Source: Planctomycetaceae bacterium
GTDB taxonomy: Bacteria > Planctomycetota > Planctomycetia > Pirellulales > Lacipirellulaceae
Direction of reading: 5' to 3'
Assembly (NCBI GenBank): GCA_002713555.1
Contig: PATG01000093.1
Span: 15,283-40,899, forward strand
Length of the DNA stretch: 25,617 nucleotides
This document shows, piece after piece, positions 1 through 8,267 of the stretch (positions within the stretch are counted from its first letter, which is position 1; each line of letters starts with the position of its first letter). The notes under the pieces were generated by a model. That model was not told the DNA's origin, did not search any database, and saw only the letters and a program-made list of their open reading frames with translations. Position numbers and translations under genes: made by a program.

Positions 1-18
1 AATTGACAAAGCGATTTT

Positions 19-56
19 GGAAAGACGCGTTGCAGGAAAAAAGACGCGTTGCAGGA
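19..56. repeat. two-copy tandem repeat, period 19
   Basis: The 17-nt unit AAAGACGCGTTGCAGGA occurs at 21-37 and again at 40-56, so the period is 19 bases. It lies just past the 3' end of the DUF2617 gene, which reads leftward. Only two copies are visible and the window edge is near, so the array could continue outside. No function is assigned. Confidence 0.8.
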
Positions 57-77
57 AAGTAGTGTTCCGGACTACTT
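57..77. terminator. stem-loop at the 3' end of the DUF2617 gene
   Basis: AAGTAGT (57-63) pairs perfectly with ACTACTT (71-77) around a 7-nt loop. The right arm covers the stop codon of the leftward DUF2617 gene (72-74). Read on the minus strand, a run of T residues follows only after about 14 bases, so this is a weak candidate for an intrinsic terminator. It may instead just protect the transcript end. Confidence 0.4.
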
Positions 78-614
78 GGGTAATTGAATCGCCGACTGAA
101 TTTTGAGTACGGCACAATCATCTGGAAACGTGTGAAAAGCCTGCACGCGGAAGGTTTTGTCGCGGCTGTCTACATTAATATAACTCATGGCCCCAGTATC
201 GAGTCGTCCACTTGCTTCAAATTGTTGCAGCATACCCTGACGTGTTGCTTGTAGGGTAAGCTGATTCTGATAAGACATGAATTTCTCTGGAAGTGTTGGC
301 TCCAAGCTGAAAGACATTTCGTACTGAATACCACCACGACACTGCAGACGCTCTGCCATATCCCCTTTCAAGCGATACGACATTAATTTGCGTTTCTGGG
401 GAAGAGGAAAATGTGCAGAAGTTGCAACTTCCGTGAGTAATAAATCGCCATATTGCCAAGTCACTAAATGGCCGGCACTTGTGATCTGGACAGTTGCTTT
501 GTATTTTCCGCGTTCGATACTACGTGACTGGTATATTTCGAATAGTTCGGGATGTATGGATCTGCCATAAAGTTGAAAAACCAACTCGGCAATTTTAGGT
601 CGAACGGATAACAC
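72..614 (-). CDS. DUF2617 family protein
   Basis: This 180-residue protein begins MLSVRPKIAELVFQLYGRS and resembles the DUF2617 family, which is common in planctomycetes and has no known function. It has no signal peptide or membrane segment, so it is probably cytoplasmic. The body alternates short beta-type stretches with basic and acidic residues; no catalytic motif is recognised. The start is a GTG at 612-614 and no strong ribosome binding site is seen in front of it, but the MLSVRP opening is what I remember for the family, so this start is preferred. It is divergent from the glycosylase gene at 811, with about 195 bases between them. Family assignment is by remembered sequence pattern. 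Confidence 0.75.
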   Translation of the reverse strand: MLSVRPKIAELVFQLYGRSIHPELFEIYQSRSIERGKYKATVQITSAGHLVTWQYGDLLLTEVATSAHFPLPQKRKLMSYRLKGDMAERLQCRGGIQYEMSFSLEPTLPEKFMSYQNQLTLQATRQGMLQQFEASGRLDTGAMSYINVDSRDKTFRVQAFHTFPDDCAVLKIQSAIQLPK

Positions 615-810
615 AGTAGGAATCTCTTCTCAAGTGAATTATGAATAAGCTTTGATTATAGTTGCCAAGCGGGTGCGCCACAAAGGGAGATTCTTTCGTC
701 GAAATGGACTGTCTGGATTCGATCTTGACACGGCTCTTTCTTTTATTCTTTCCGGTTCGTAGGTTGCTAGCAAGCTACCCGTAAAAGAAATTTTGGAGGT
801 CACTAAAAAA
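615..810. promoter_or_regulatory. divergent intergenic region
   Basis: This gap separates two genes that point away from each other, so it should hold both promoters. A TTGACA hexamer is present at 725-730 on the plus strand, but no convincing -10 box lies 16-18 bases after it. The ribosome binding site GGAGGT (795-800) belongs to the downstream glycosylase gene. No other structure was recognised. Confidence 0.4.
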
Positions 811-1479
811 TTGCTCAGCAAAGCGCATAAAGTTTTCAGAATTTTACTTGACAATGTTGGACCCCAAAGTTGGTGGCCTGGCGAATCCCCTCTGGAGGTG
901 ATGGTTGGTGCCGTCTTGGTCCAAAACACAGCCTGGAAAAATGTACAGCGTGCCATCGAAAACTTGCGCGAGGAAGATTTATTTCAACCCGACCGTTTGC
1001 TTGAAATACAACCCACCGAACTGGCAGAGTTGATTCGGCCAGCAGGCTATTTTCGGCTCAAAACAAAGCGATTGCGTAGTTTGATGGAATTTATCATGCG
1101 TGAGTATGAAGGCTCGATTGATGCCATGCGCAATGCGGACATGCACACGCTAAGAGAACAACTACTTGGAGTTCATGGCATTGGGCCAGAGACGGCGGAT
1201 TCAATTTTGCTTTACGCATTAGAAATGCCAGCCATGGTAGTTGATACCTATACCCACAGGATTTTTTCCAGGCATGGTTGGGTAAGTTATGAATTGGATT
1301 ATCACCAGTTACAAGATCATTTAACCAGCGAGTTGCCAAAGGATATCGCGATCTATAATGAGATGCATGCTCTTATGGTAAATATTGGCCATCATTATTG
1401 CCGCAAGAAACCCAGGTGTGAGAGCTGTCCATTGCAAGAAATGTTGCCCGAAGGTGGAGTGGTGGATCCAGAATACTAA
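811..1479 (+). CDS. endonuclease III-like DNA glycosylase (MagIII/COG2231 type)
   Basis: This is a 222-residue helix-hairpin-helix DNA glycosylase for base excision repair. The hairpin region reads LLGVHGIGPETADSILLYAL and the catalytic Asp is in VVDTYTHRI (Asp145). Where endonuclease III has its lyase lysine this protein has Glu127 (GPETA), which points to a monofunctional glycosylase such as the alkylated-purine enzyme MagIII. Cys197, Cys203 and Cys206 (C-x5-C-x2-C) resemble the iron-sulfur loop, but no fourth Cys follows, so the cluster may be absent. The start is chosen as TTG at 811 because GGAGGT at 795-800 sits 10 bases upstream; a TTG at 793 overlaps that site and is less likely. The gene converges on the DUF1499 gene with only 6 bases between the stop codons. 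Confidence 0.85.
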   Translation: MLSKAHKVFRILLDNVGPQSWWPGESPLEVMVGAVLVQNTAWKNVQRAIENLREEDLFQPDRLLEIQPTELAELIRPAGYFRLKTKRLRSLMEFIMREYEGSIDAMRNADMHTLREQLLGVHGIGPETADSILLYALEMPAMVVDTYTHRIFSRHGWVSYELDYHQLQDHLTSELPKDIAIYNEMHALMVNIGHHYCRKKPRCESCPLQEMLPEGGVVDPEY

Positions 1480-1485
1480 AGGCAT

Positions 1486-1998
1486 TCAATCTTCAAGGTC
1501 CCATTCAGCGAATTGTTCTCGCAGTGCTTGATGTAGCTCATAGATGTTTCTTGGATTCTGGCCCAAGTCAGCTTTGCCAACACGCGAATGGCTGGAGATG
1601 TCGACTCGAGTACTAGATGGTGGGGTGCCCGATGGTGAGGCACGAAGAATGATCTGCACATCGTCGACAAATCGCATGATCGGAGTTATGTGGATGAGCT
1701 TGATGTGTGACTCGTCCAAACTTACCTGACTGTCGACCAACTCCCAGCCAGTATTATTTCTGGTAAAGGCAGCGATAATTCTACGTATTTCCTCAGGTTT
1801 GGCTTTCAGCCGCAAACTACGCAATCTTGGGTCGCCAGCATCCGCGTGAGTTTCAGCATAATTCGTTGTCAGGTCGCGACTCCAATCATCAATTTGTACT
1901 GCGATGCAAATAAAAACAGCTAGCATGCAGAGCATTCCACAGACGAGTCCTCTCCAAAGGATACGGCGCCAGTTGTAAGTTTTGAGCGATTTTTGCAT
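1486..1998 (-). CDS. DUF1499 family membrane-anchored protein
   Basis: The 170-residue product has one N-terminal membrane segment (about residues 12-36, LWRGLVCGMLCMLAVFICI) followed by a soluble domain. The C-terminal half contains FVDDVQIILRAS, then SRVGKADLGQNPRNIYEL, the pattern expected of DUF1499, a family of unknown function often anchored to the inner membrane. The reading frame stays open upstream to 2175, but that extension would place the membrane segment internally and has no family likeness, so ATG at 1998 is preferred. No clear ribosome binding site precedes it. The gene is divergent from the LysM gene and convergent with the glycosylase gene. Confidence 0.7.
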   Translation of the reverse strand: MQKSLKTYNWRRILWRGLVCGMLCMLAVFICIAVQIDDWSRDLTTNYAETHADAGDPRLRSLRLKAKPEEIRRIIAAFTRNNTGWELVDSQVSLDESHIKLIHITPIMRFVDDVQIILRASPSGTPPSSTRVDISSHSRVGKADLGQNPRNIYELHQALREQFAEWDLED

Positions 1999-2082
1999 GA
2001 GTGCCTGCACAAAGATTGAATGACTACACATTACCGACCAAGTGGTAACGCAACGAACCCTCCAAAAGCATCTGCTATCCCA

Positions 2083-2102
2083 GGCCTTACCCTGGTTAGG
2101 CC
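2083..2102. promoter_or_regulatory. inverted repeat in the divergent gap between the DUF1499 and LysM genes
   Basis: GGCCTTACC (2083-2091) faces GGTTAGGCC (2094-2102), a 9-bp dyad with one mismatch and almost no spacer. It lies in the 309-bp space between two divergent genes, where a dimeric regulator could bind, or it may form a transcript hairpin. The rest of the gap (1999-2307) shows no gene and no recognisable promoter. Confidence 0.4.
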
Positions 2103-2307
2103 CAAGATTCGAGAGGGGGATCTTCTTCCATTCGTCAGTCTTCCAGTTCTTGCTGGAGAAAGTCTCCTGATACAACGTATGCTAGCAAATCTTGAGTCCT
2201 GCAATCGATATTTATAGCTTTCACCCAGACTGAGCTGGATTGCTTTTCGCAGTTTACCTATTATCCGAGCCGCTCGTATTTTGATGATTCCATTTTGGAG
2301 AACGACC

Positions 2308-3618
2308 GTGAGTTCGATTCGACCCCTTGCCACGATTACCGTATTGGCCTTCGTGGGCGTGTTTTTGTATCTAAAAATCAACGAAACAGAACCCGCCTTA
2401 CCCGCTGGTGTAGAAAGTTGGTCTATTGAAGAAGATATTCAAATTGGCAATAGCACCGATGTATCGGGTGGTTTTGAAATAACCGAGACGTCGCCAACAT
2501 CGGTAACAACCTCGGGAAGTGCACCACCCTTTCAGCCCGGACCAACAGGGGAAGCTCCCGCTTTTGATGCAAACAGCGTCACAGCCGCATCATCCCAGGC
2601 GGCCGCCTGGTCACCCGAGCAAGTTACTACCGAACCAACCTTAGATTCAAAGTTGCCCAGCGAGACAACTTCTGAGGCAACCGGTAGCAAGCCGCCAGGC
2701 GATTTGATAGCCCCCATCGAAGTCCCTGACTTGCCACCACTACCTGAGATTCCGGCTATGCAGGAAGAGTCCACCTCAGCCCATCAAGAAGTTCCTTCAC
2801 TGACGACACCCGAAATCAAAGAACAGACATCGAAATCGGCTCCAGCGACGGATGATCTTGCAGAGGCGAAGCCACCCGCCCACGAGGTCGTGCCGAATCA
2901 AACACAATCGTCGCTTTTTGCGGCCACACGGTTAGCCGTACAATCAGCTCTCGACCGAGGTGAACTTTCACAAGCATTACTTTTGCTTTCGGATTGGTAT
3001 GGAGATCCATCGCTCTCCCCCAGTGAATCCAAGGAAATGCGAGCACTTTTGAGTCAATTAGCGGGCTCCGTAATCTACTCCACAGAACCTCGCTTGGAGG
3101 CTCCCTATCGAGTTCAGGCAGGAGAAACACTGGAAGAGATTGCCAAAAAATATGAGGTGCCTTGGCAGTTACTCGCCAAGATAAACGGCATTTCTAATCC
3201 TAACCAAGTACTACCTGGACAGGAATTGAAAGTTGTACGTGGGCCTTTTTCAGCAGTGGTCGATTTCAGTAAACGTAAACTTACGCTGATGCTTGATCGC
3301 CGCTATGCGGGGGAATTCACCATCGAGTTTGAACCGGGAATTTCAATTGAGGAAGGGCATTGGACTGTTAGCCAAAAGTTACTCACTCCGACATCGGCCA
3401 GTTTGAGTGCACCCAGCCCTGGCCAGCCCACGGAAGATCGAAGCTTGACTCTCGCCAATGCAAGTGGCGAATCGAATCATTTGGCGATCATCCGAGGAGC
3501 CTCTCAGAATTCGCCGCCTGCTGAACCTTTGCATCGGGTAATACGTTTAAAGTCTCGCGACGTATCCGATATATTCGATATCTTGTCGTTAGGCAGCAAG
3601 GTTATCATTCGGAGGTGA
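2308..3618 (+). CDS. LysM protein with an inactive L,D-transpeptidase-like C-terminus
   Basis: The 436-residue protein has an N-terminal membrane anchor (about residues 6-23), a long Pro/Ser/Thr/Glu-rich linker to about residue 200, a short helical segment, a LysM domain (about 267-310, YRVQAGETLEEIAKKYEVPW to LPGQELKVV) and a YkuD-like region (312-436). LysM binds peptidoglycan-type glycans, so the protein probably sits in the periplasm attached to the inner membrane. The last segment reads LHRVIRLKSRDVSDIFDIL and ends GSKVIIRR, aligning with the L,D-transpeptidase signature SHGCIRL, except that the catalytic Cys is Val411 and the preceding Gly is Arg. It is therefore probably a binding or scaffold domain, not an enzyme. 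The start is GTG 2308, which has GGAG at 2297-2300; an upstream TTG/ATG at 2281-2286 overlaps or precedes this site. Confidence 0.8.
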   Translation: MSSIRPLATITVLAFVGVFLYLKINETEPALPAGVESWSIEEDIQIGNSTDVSGGFEITETSPTSVTTSGSAPPFQPGPTGEAPAFDANSVTAASSQAAAWSPEQVTTEPTLDSKLPSETTSEATGSKPPGDLIAPIEVPDLPPLPEIPAMQEESTSAHQEVPSLTTPEIKEQTSKSAPATDDLAEAKPPAHEVVPNQTQSSLFAATRLAVQSALDRGELSQALLLLSDWYGDPSLSPSESKEMRALLSQLAGSVIYSTEPRLEAPYRVQAGETLEEIAKKYEVPWQLLAKINGISNPNQVLPGQELKVVRGPFSAVVDFSKRKLTLMLDRRYAGEFTIEFEPGISIEEGHWTVSQKLLTPTSASLSAPSPGQPTEDRSLTLANASGESNHLAIIRGASQNSPPAEPLHRVIRLKSRDVSDIFDILSLGSKVIIRR

Positions 3619-3712
3619 TGCAAAAAAATGCAAGCACTTCCTTAACTTTAGTGCCATTACGTGGTATACCCCTGGGTTCACACTGAATTTGAATCTAGTT
3701 GCAGGGATTACT

Positions 3713-4285
3713 ATGGGCAATCAACAGACTTACGATGAGCAGACCTACGACCAACAGGCACTTGTCGAGTTAATCCGCGAGCAGGCACTCCAAATTGGCG
3801 ATTTCACACTCGCTTCGGGAAAAAAATCCAAGTATTACTTGGATTGTCGCAAGGTGACCCTGGATTCTCGTGGGGCCCAACTTATTGGGGCAGGCATGCT
3901 CCAGCTCATCGAAAGCCAAATGCCCCCACTCGTGGGCGGTATGGCTATTGGGGCCGATCCTATTACAGCATCTATTCTCACCTTGGCAGGGATGCGCGAT
4001 ATCCCTTTGCGTGGGGTCATCGTCCGTAAGGAGGCCAAAGAGCACGGTACGGGCAAGCAGGTAGAGGGTCCCTACCAGGAAGGCGAAGAAATAGTGATCG
4101 TCGAAGATGTGGTAACGACCGGCGGTTCGTCCCTGCGAGCAATTGAGCAATGTGAAGCAGTAGGTCTTAAGGTCCATCGAGTGCTAGCGATCATCGATCG
4201 CATGGAGGGTGGTCGAGAAGCTTTTGCAGACAGAGGTTACGAATTGACCACGTTGGTGACGATAAAAGACTTTGGGCTCTCATGA
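3713..4285 (+). CDS. pyrE: orotate phosphoribosyltransferase
   Basis: This enzyme transfers the phosphoribosyl group of PRPP to orotate, making OMP in pyrimidine synthesis. The 190-residue product shows FTLASGKKSKYYLDCRKVTL near the N-terminus, the VRKEAKEHGTGKQVEG flexible loop and the PRPP-binding motif VIVEDVVTTGGSS. Length fits bacterial PyrE. ATG 3713 is chosen because AGGGA at 3703-3707 precedes it; an in-frame TTG at 3689 has no such site. No other pyr gene is adjacent, so the gene stands apart from the rest of the pathway. A short GC-rich hairpin follows at 4319-4333. Confidence 0.95.
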   Translation: MGNQQTYDEQTYDQQALVELIREQALQIGDFTLASGKKSKYYLDCRKVTLDSRGAQLIGAGMLQLIESQMPPLVGGMAIGADPITASILTLAGMRDIPLRGVIVRKEAKEHGTGKQVEGPYQEGEEIVIVEDVVTTGGSSLRAIEQCEAVGLKVHRVLAIIDRMEGGREAFADRGYELTTLVTIKDFGLS

Positions 4286-4318
4286 TAGCAGTCCAGTTCT
4301 TTATCCCACGAGCTGGAT

Positions 4319-4333
4319 GTCCGCGCAGCGGAC
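4319..4333. terminator. GC-rich hairpin after pyrE
   Basis: GTCCGC (4319-4324) pairs perfectly with GCGGAC (4328-4333) around the loop GCA. It lies 34 bases beyond the pyrE stop. No T-run follows, so it is not a classical intrinsic terminator, but it could pause transcription or protect the pyrE transcript end. Confidence 0.35.
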
Positions 4334-4387
4334 GGGTGAGTCTGGATATTTTATCAGTTTCTCTCCATACTCTCACCAATTGCTTCT

Positions 4388-5065
4388 ATGGAAACTTCGC
4401 TGCATCGACAACTAAAAGAGTACTACGCGGCTGATGAGGGCCAACAGGAAGTTGCTCTGCAGGGCTACCGTATCGATGCCATGTGCAATGGTGCGCTCAT
4501 AGAAATTCAACATGGGTCGCTCGTCGCTATTCGTGACAAGATAGCAGATTTGCTCGAATTGCACCGAGTGATTGTCGTTAAGCCGATAGTTGCTCTCAAA
4601 CAACTCGTGAAACTCGACAAGCGTGCTGGCAATGTTTTGGAGCGCAGAAAAAGTCCCAAGCGCGGTAAACTTCTCGACGTTTTTGATGAATTGGTCTATT
4701 TCACGCGCGTCTTTCCCCATCCGCGGTTGGTGTTGGAGGTGGCTTTGGTTGAGGTGGAAGAGCTGCGATATCCAGGGCATGGCAAGCGTCGCCGGCGTCG
4801 AAAAAATGATTTCCAGGTAGAAGACCAATTGCTTACCCAAATTATAGAAACGCACCGTTTTCGAACTTTGGCGGATCTTCGCAAGCTATTGCCAAGTGGA
4901 TTGCCTGGTAAGTTCCATACGGGACATTTAGCGGATCGGTTACAAGTAGAGCGTTATGTAGCTCAGCGCATGGCATACTGCATGCGGGAAACCGGGGCGA
5001 TTCATGCTGTGGGGAAAAAGGGCAATGCTCTTCTCTATAGCCGAAGACGCAACTCGGCAGCATGA
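4388..5065 (+). CDS. conserved hypothetical protein, possible PD-(D/E)XK nuclease fold
   Basis: The 225-residue protein has no signal peptide or membrane segment. Its first 60 residues read like a restriction-endonuclease core: Glu21, then YRIDAMCNGALIEIQ with Asp30 and Glu39-x-Gln41, followed by a helix containing Lys51. This matches the E...D...ExQ variant of the PD-(D/E)XK site, but the fold is inferred. A strongly basic run lies at residues 133-139 (KRRRRRK), and the C-terminal third (HRFRTLADLRKLLP onward, then QRMAYCMRETGAIHAVGKKGNALLY) looks like a winged-helix DNA-binding domain. Together these suggest a nucleic-acid enzyme or binding protein. I recall similar proteins in many planctomycetes without a known role. 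It starts at ATG 4388, about 100 bases after pyrE, on the same strand. Confidence 0.65.
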   Translation: METSLHRQLKEYYAADEGQQEVALQGYRIDAMCNGALIEIQHGSLVAIRDKIADLLELHRVIVVKPIVALKQLVKLDKRAGNVLERRKSPKRGKLLDVFDELVYFTRVFPHPRLVLEVALVEVEELRYPGHGKRRRRRKNDFQVEDQLLTQIIETHRFRTLADLRKLLPSGLPGKFHTGHLADRLQVERYVAQRMAYCMRETGAIHAVGKKGNALLYSRRRNSAA

Positions 5066-5159
5066 AACCCAGTAGGGCGTACCCCTATTAGCAAGGCGAT
5101 GAACCTGCTACCTTTTTAGGGAGATTTATGGCCTATCAGTCTATTCCCAGAACCGAAAT

Positions 5160-5201
5160 CCTCCCCAGACCATGCGGGAAGGAGGCCTTTGGAATAGGCC
5201 T
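5160..5201. promoter_or_regulatory. two adjacent hairpins upstream of fabH
   Basis: CCTCCCC (5160-5166) can pair with GGGAAGG (5176-5182) with one mismatch, and AGGCCT (5183-5188) pairs perfectly with AGGCCT (5196-5201). The two stem-loops abut each other in the 170-bp gap before fabH. They could form a terminator for the upstream gene or a leader structure for fabH. No T-run follows. Confidence 0.3.
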
Positions 5202-5235
5202 AGCCTGTTCTTCTACAACTCCCTAGAAAATCGAC

Positions 5236-6240
5236 ATGAGCAACTCCGTTGAATCTGCTTACACATCGCCGCTGCAAAAGCTCATGGGCGTGCAGATAGT
5301 TGGCACTGGCAGCTTTGTGCCTGAGAATGTTGTGACGAACGAAGACCTCGCTTCCTTAGGATGTGATGCAGAGTGGATTGTCAAACGAACGGGTATTCGT
5401 GAACGACGGCACGCACCTCCCGGGATGTGTACAAGTGACATGGCTGTGGTCGCCTCCAAGCGTGCTCTGGAAGCCGCCGGTGTGGATCGCCAAGAGGTCG
5501 ATCTTCTACTGCTTGCGACTTTTACGCCCGATCGCTTGATGCCGGCCGCCGCAACGAAAGTCCAGGATGAACTCGGTTTGCAATGTGGAGCCATGGATCT
5601 GGTTGCTGCCTGCTCCGGCTTCCTCTATGCGTTAGTGACAGGAATGCAGTTTGTTGCAACAGGATGTAGTCGACGTGTGCTGGTAGTTGGTGCAGATACC
5701 AACTCACGCGTGCTTGATTCTACAGACAAGAAGATTTTCCCACTTTTTGGAGACGGTGCTGGGGCCGTTTTGTTGGCACCAGGCAGCCCCGAACAGGGCG
5801 CATTATCCTACACCCTTGGCTCAGATGGATCAGGTGTTGATTTGCTTTGTCGCAGATCGGGAGGTGTAGAAATGCCTTACGATCCAGAGCGTTGGTTTGT
5901 GCATATGGATGGCCGTTCGGTTTTTAAATGGGCAGTGCGATTGATTGAAGAAGTCTCGCGCAGTGTTGTGGAGGCAGCCGATTTGTCTCTCAACGAAATA
6001 GATTGGTGGTTACTCCATCAAGCGAATGTACGCATACTGGATGCCGCGGTCGAAAGCTTAGGGATCGAGCGGGAGAAGGTTGTGAAGCATCTTGATCGCT
6101 ACGGTAATACCTCGGCAGGCAGTGTGCCGATCGCATTGGACGAAACTTTCCGGTCCGGGAATATCAAACGAGGCCAGCATCTATTAATGTCGGGATTTGG
6201 CGCCGGTCTCACCTGGGGCACCACGGCATTTCGCTGGTAG
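5236..6240 (+). CDS. fabH: 3-oxoacyl-ACP synthase III (FabH-type ketosynthase)
   Basis: FabH condenses acetyl-CoA (or another short acyl-CoA) with malonyl-ACP to begin type II fatty acid synthesis. The 334-residue product carries the complete triad: Cys126 (VAACSGFLYAL), His261 (LLHQANVRI) and Asn291 (RYGNTSAGS). FGDGAGAVLL and the C-terminal GFGAGLTWG also fit the family. ATG 5236 gives about 17 residues before the usual opening (VQIVGTGSFVPENVVTNEDL); ATG 5284 would give a more typical N-terminus, and neither has a clear ribosome binding site. It is not beside plsX, rpmF or fabD here, so it may be the housekeeping initiator or a secondary FabH-like enzyme. Confidence 0.9.
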   Translation: MSNSVESAYTSPLQKLMGVQIVGTGSFVPENVVTNEDLASLGCDAEWIVKRTGIRERRHAPPGMCTSDMAVVASKRALEAAGVDRQEVDLLLLATFTPDRLMPAAATKVQDELGLQCGAMDLVAACSGFLYALVTGMQFVATGCSRRVLVVGADTNSRVLDSTDKKIFPLFGDGAGAVLLAPGSPEQGALSYTLGSDGSGVDLLCRRSGGVEMPYDPERWFVHMDGRSVFKWAVRLIEEVSRSVVEAADLSLNEIDWWLLHQANVRILDAAVESLGIEREKVVKHLDRYGNTSAGSVPIALDETFRSGNIKRGQHLLMSGFGAGLTWGTTAFRW

Positions 6241-6339
6241 TTTCAAAAAAGAATTTTCGCTGAGACGCACGTGGCAATAAGCACGGTTGCTTGTTTCGCG
6301 CAGTGTTTCCGTGTGTTGTGACCTTCAAACGTACGATCA

Positions 6340-8166
6340 ATGACGACTATGACTGCAATCAAAAAAAGGCCAAAAACACTACCTTCTCGCCACAAGGTGA
6401 AAGTAGCCGACACCTGGAACCTGGACAGTTTGTATTCCGACGACGATGCGTGGGAAGCAGCTTTTGTGAAATGGCAAAAACAAATTCGACGTTATAAGTC
6501 GTTTTGTGGCACACTTGGTGATAGCGCGGCTCAGTTGGCTAAATGTTTAGCTTGGGACACCAAATTTGATCGTTTGTCAGAGCGACTTGGTACCTACGCT
6601 TTTTTGAAGACAACCGAAGATACGGCCAACAGCGACTCGCAACGTAGGATGGGCCGTTATCAGCACGCTGCCAGCGAAGCGAGTCAGGCAGCCAGCTTTA
6701 TGCGGCCTGAAATACTTGCGATCCCCTCTCGAAAATTTAGCAAGTTTCTGCAATCGCAAAAGTTAAAACCCTATCGGCTCATGCTCGAGCGATTGGTGCG
6801 TTATAAACCACATACGCTCTCTGATGGTGAAGAGAGATTATTGGCGATGCAAGGACAAATGTCTCAAACGGCCAACCAAACATTTCGGCAATTGACAGAC
6901 GCTGATTTTAAGTTTGGCATGATCAAGAATGAGATGGGTGAGTCGATCGAGCTTTCGCACTCGTCGTTTTCAGCCCTCTTGCATGCTCCGAAGCGAGCCG
7001 TTCGTCGAGCCGCTTTCCATCAGTACTATGATATGTTTGAGGGACACCAAAACACTTTGGCGGCCACTCTCAGTGGATCCGTACAGCGTGATGTCTACTA
7101 TGCCAAAGCGCGGGGATACAAGAGTGCCCGCGAATCGGCACTATTTGACGACAATATTCCTTCAAGTGTCTACGACAACCTTATCGCTGCAGTCCGAAGC
7201 CGCACCCCAGCAATCTATCAATATCTCGATTTGCGTCGTCGAAAAATGCGACTCAGAGATATTCATTTGTACGATACTTATGTACCCATACTGAGTGAAC
7301 TTGATCAACAACGTAACTGGAAACAAGCCGTCAAAGTGGTCATGGATTCCATGAAACCCTTGGGCGAAGAGTACTGCCAGATCCTCCAAGAAGGTTTGAC
7401 TGGGGCACGTTGGTGCGACCGCTATCCCAATCGGGGTAAACAAAGTGGGGCCTTTAGTTGTGGGACATTTGACGGCGCACCCTACATCCTGATGAACTAC
7501 CAGCCCAAAGTGCTCGACCACATTTTTACGCTGGCCCATGAGGCGGGTCATTCGATGCATAGCTATTATTCTGCGAGAAGTCAGCCATTTCAGTACTATG
7601 ACTATGTCATTTTTGTTGCTGAAGTGGCCAGTACTTTCAACGAACAATTGCTCAGTCGGAACCTTATGCAACAAGCTAAATCCAAACAACAGCGCGCCTA
7701 TCTCATCAATCGTGATATCGATGCAATTCGCGGCACAATTATCCGCCAAACGATGTTTGCAGAGTTCGAAAAAATCATTCACGAATTGGCAGAGTCAGGA
7801 GAGCCGTTGACACTGGATTGTTTTAAAAGTGAATATGCGAAATTATTGAAAGTCTACTTTGGGCCGAACTTTGTGATTGACGAGCAATTGCATTTGGAAT
7901 GCCTGCGTATCCCCCACTTTTATCGGGCGTTCTATGTCTACAAGTATGCGACAGGCATGTCGGCTGCCATTGCATTGAGTGAACGCGTCCTCAACGGCGG
8001 CTCGAGCGAACTGAGCGCCTACCTCTCTTTCTTGAAAGGCGGCTGTTCCAAGTACCCACTGGATTTGCTTCGCGACGCGGGTGTTGACATGACACGGCCT
8101 GAGCCCGTGGAGACGGCCTTGGATCGGTTTGCAGAGTTGGTCGAAGAACTCGATGGATTGCTCTAG
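6340..8166 (+). CDS. pepF: oligoendopeptidase F (M3 family metallopeptidase)
   Basis: This is a 608-residue cytoplasmic zinc peptidase that trims short peptides. The zinc site is HEAGHSMHSYYS with His400, Glu401 and His404, and the third ligand is Glu428 in FVAEVASTFNEQLL. The GTFDGAPYILMNY stretch before the zinc site and the helical C-terminus (FYVYKYATGMSAAIAL) match the PepF family, whose usual length is about 600 residues. No signal peptide is present. The start ATG 6340 has no clear ribosome binding site; ATG 6349 is an alternative. The stop codon lies inside a copy of a dispersed 21-nt repeat (8163-8183). Confidence 0.9.
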   Translation: MTTMTAIKKRPKTLPSRHKVKVADTWNLDSLYSDDDAWEAAFVKWQKQIRRYKSFCGTLGDSAAQLAKCLAWDTKFDRLSERLGTYAFLKTTEDTANSDSQRRMGRYQHAASEASQAASFMRPEILAIPSRKFSKFLQSQKLKPYRLMLERLVRYKPHTLSDGEERLLAMQGQMSQTANQTFRQLTDADFKFGMIKNEMGESIELSHSSFSALLHAPKRAVRRAAFHQYYDMFEGHQNTLAATLSGSVQRDVYYAKARGYKSARESALFDDNIPSSVYDNLIAAVRSRTPAIYQYLDLRRRKMRLRDIHLYDTYVPILSELDQQRNWKQAVKVVMDSMKPLGEEYCQILQEGLTGARWCDRYPNRGKQSGAFSCGTFDGAPYILMNYQPKVLDHIFTLAHEAGHSMHSYYSARSQPFQYYDYVIFVAEVASTFNEQLLSRNLMQQAKSKQQRAYLINRDIDAIRGTIIRQTMFAEFEKIIHELAESGEPLTLDCFKSEYAKLLKVYFGPNFVIDEQLHLECLRIPHFYRAFYVYKYATGMSAAIALSERVLNGGSSELSAYLSFLKGGCSKYPLDLLRDAGVDMTRPEPVETALDRFAELVEELDGLL

Positions 8167-8183
8167 CCCGAATATTTCATCCG
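8163..8183 (-). repeat. dispersed 21-nt motif, copy 1
   Basis: Read on the minus strand this copy matches the shared core ATGAAATATnCGGGCTAG exactly. It overlaps the stop codon of the oligoendopeptidase gene, whose TAG is part of the motif. Other copies are at 8471-8491, 12692-12712 and 13060-13080. Confidence 0.75.
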
Positions 8184-8267
8184 CTCCTGCTCCGGCATCC
8201 TAAGGGATGACTCAAAAACAACTTCGGTATTTCAAATTCTCCGCGACCGGCGTTCATCCATCTGAAT

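Noticed and set aside
1..56. CRISPR array at the window start
   Set aside because: There are only two direct copies with a period of 19 and no spacer of usual length, and no cas gene is near.
725..753. A sigma-70 promoter before the glycosylase gene
   Set aside because: TTGACA is present but no -10 box lies at a proper distance, so a promoter call is not supported.
2031..2381. Minus-strand frame of 116 residues across the DUF1499-LysM gap
   Set aside because: It overlaps the LysM start and has no family likeness, signal peptide or ribosome binding site; it looks like a shadow frame.
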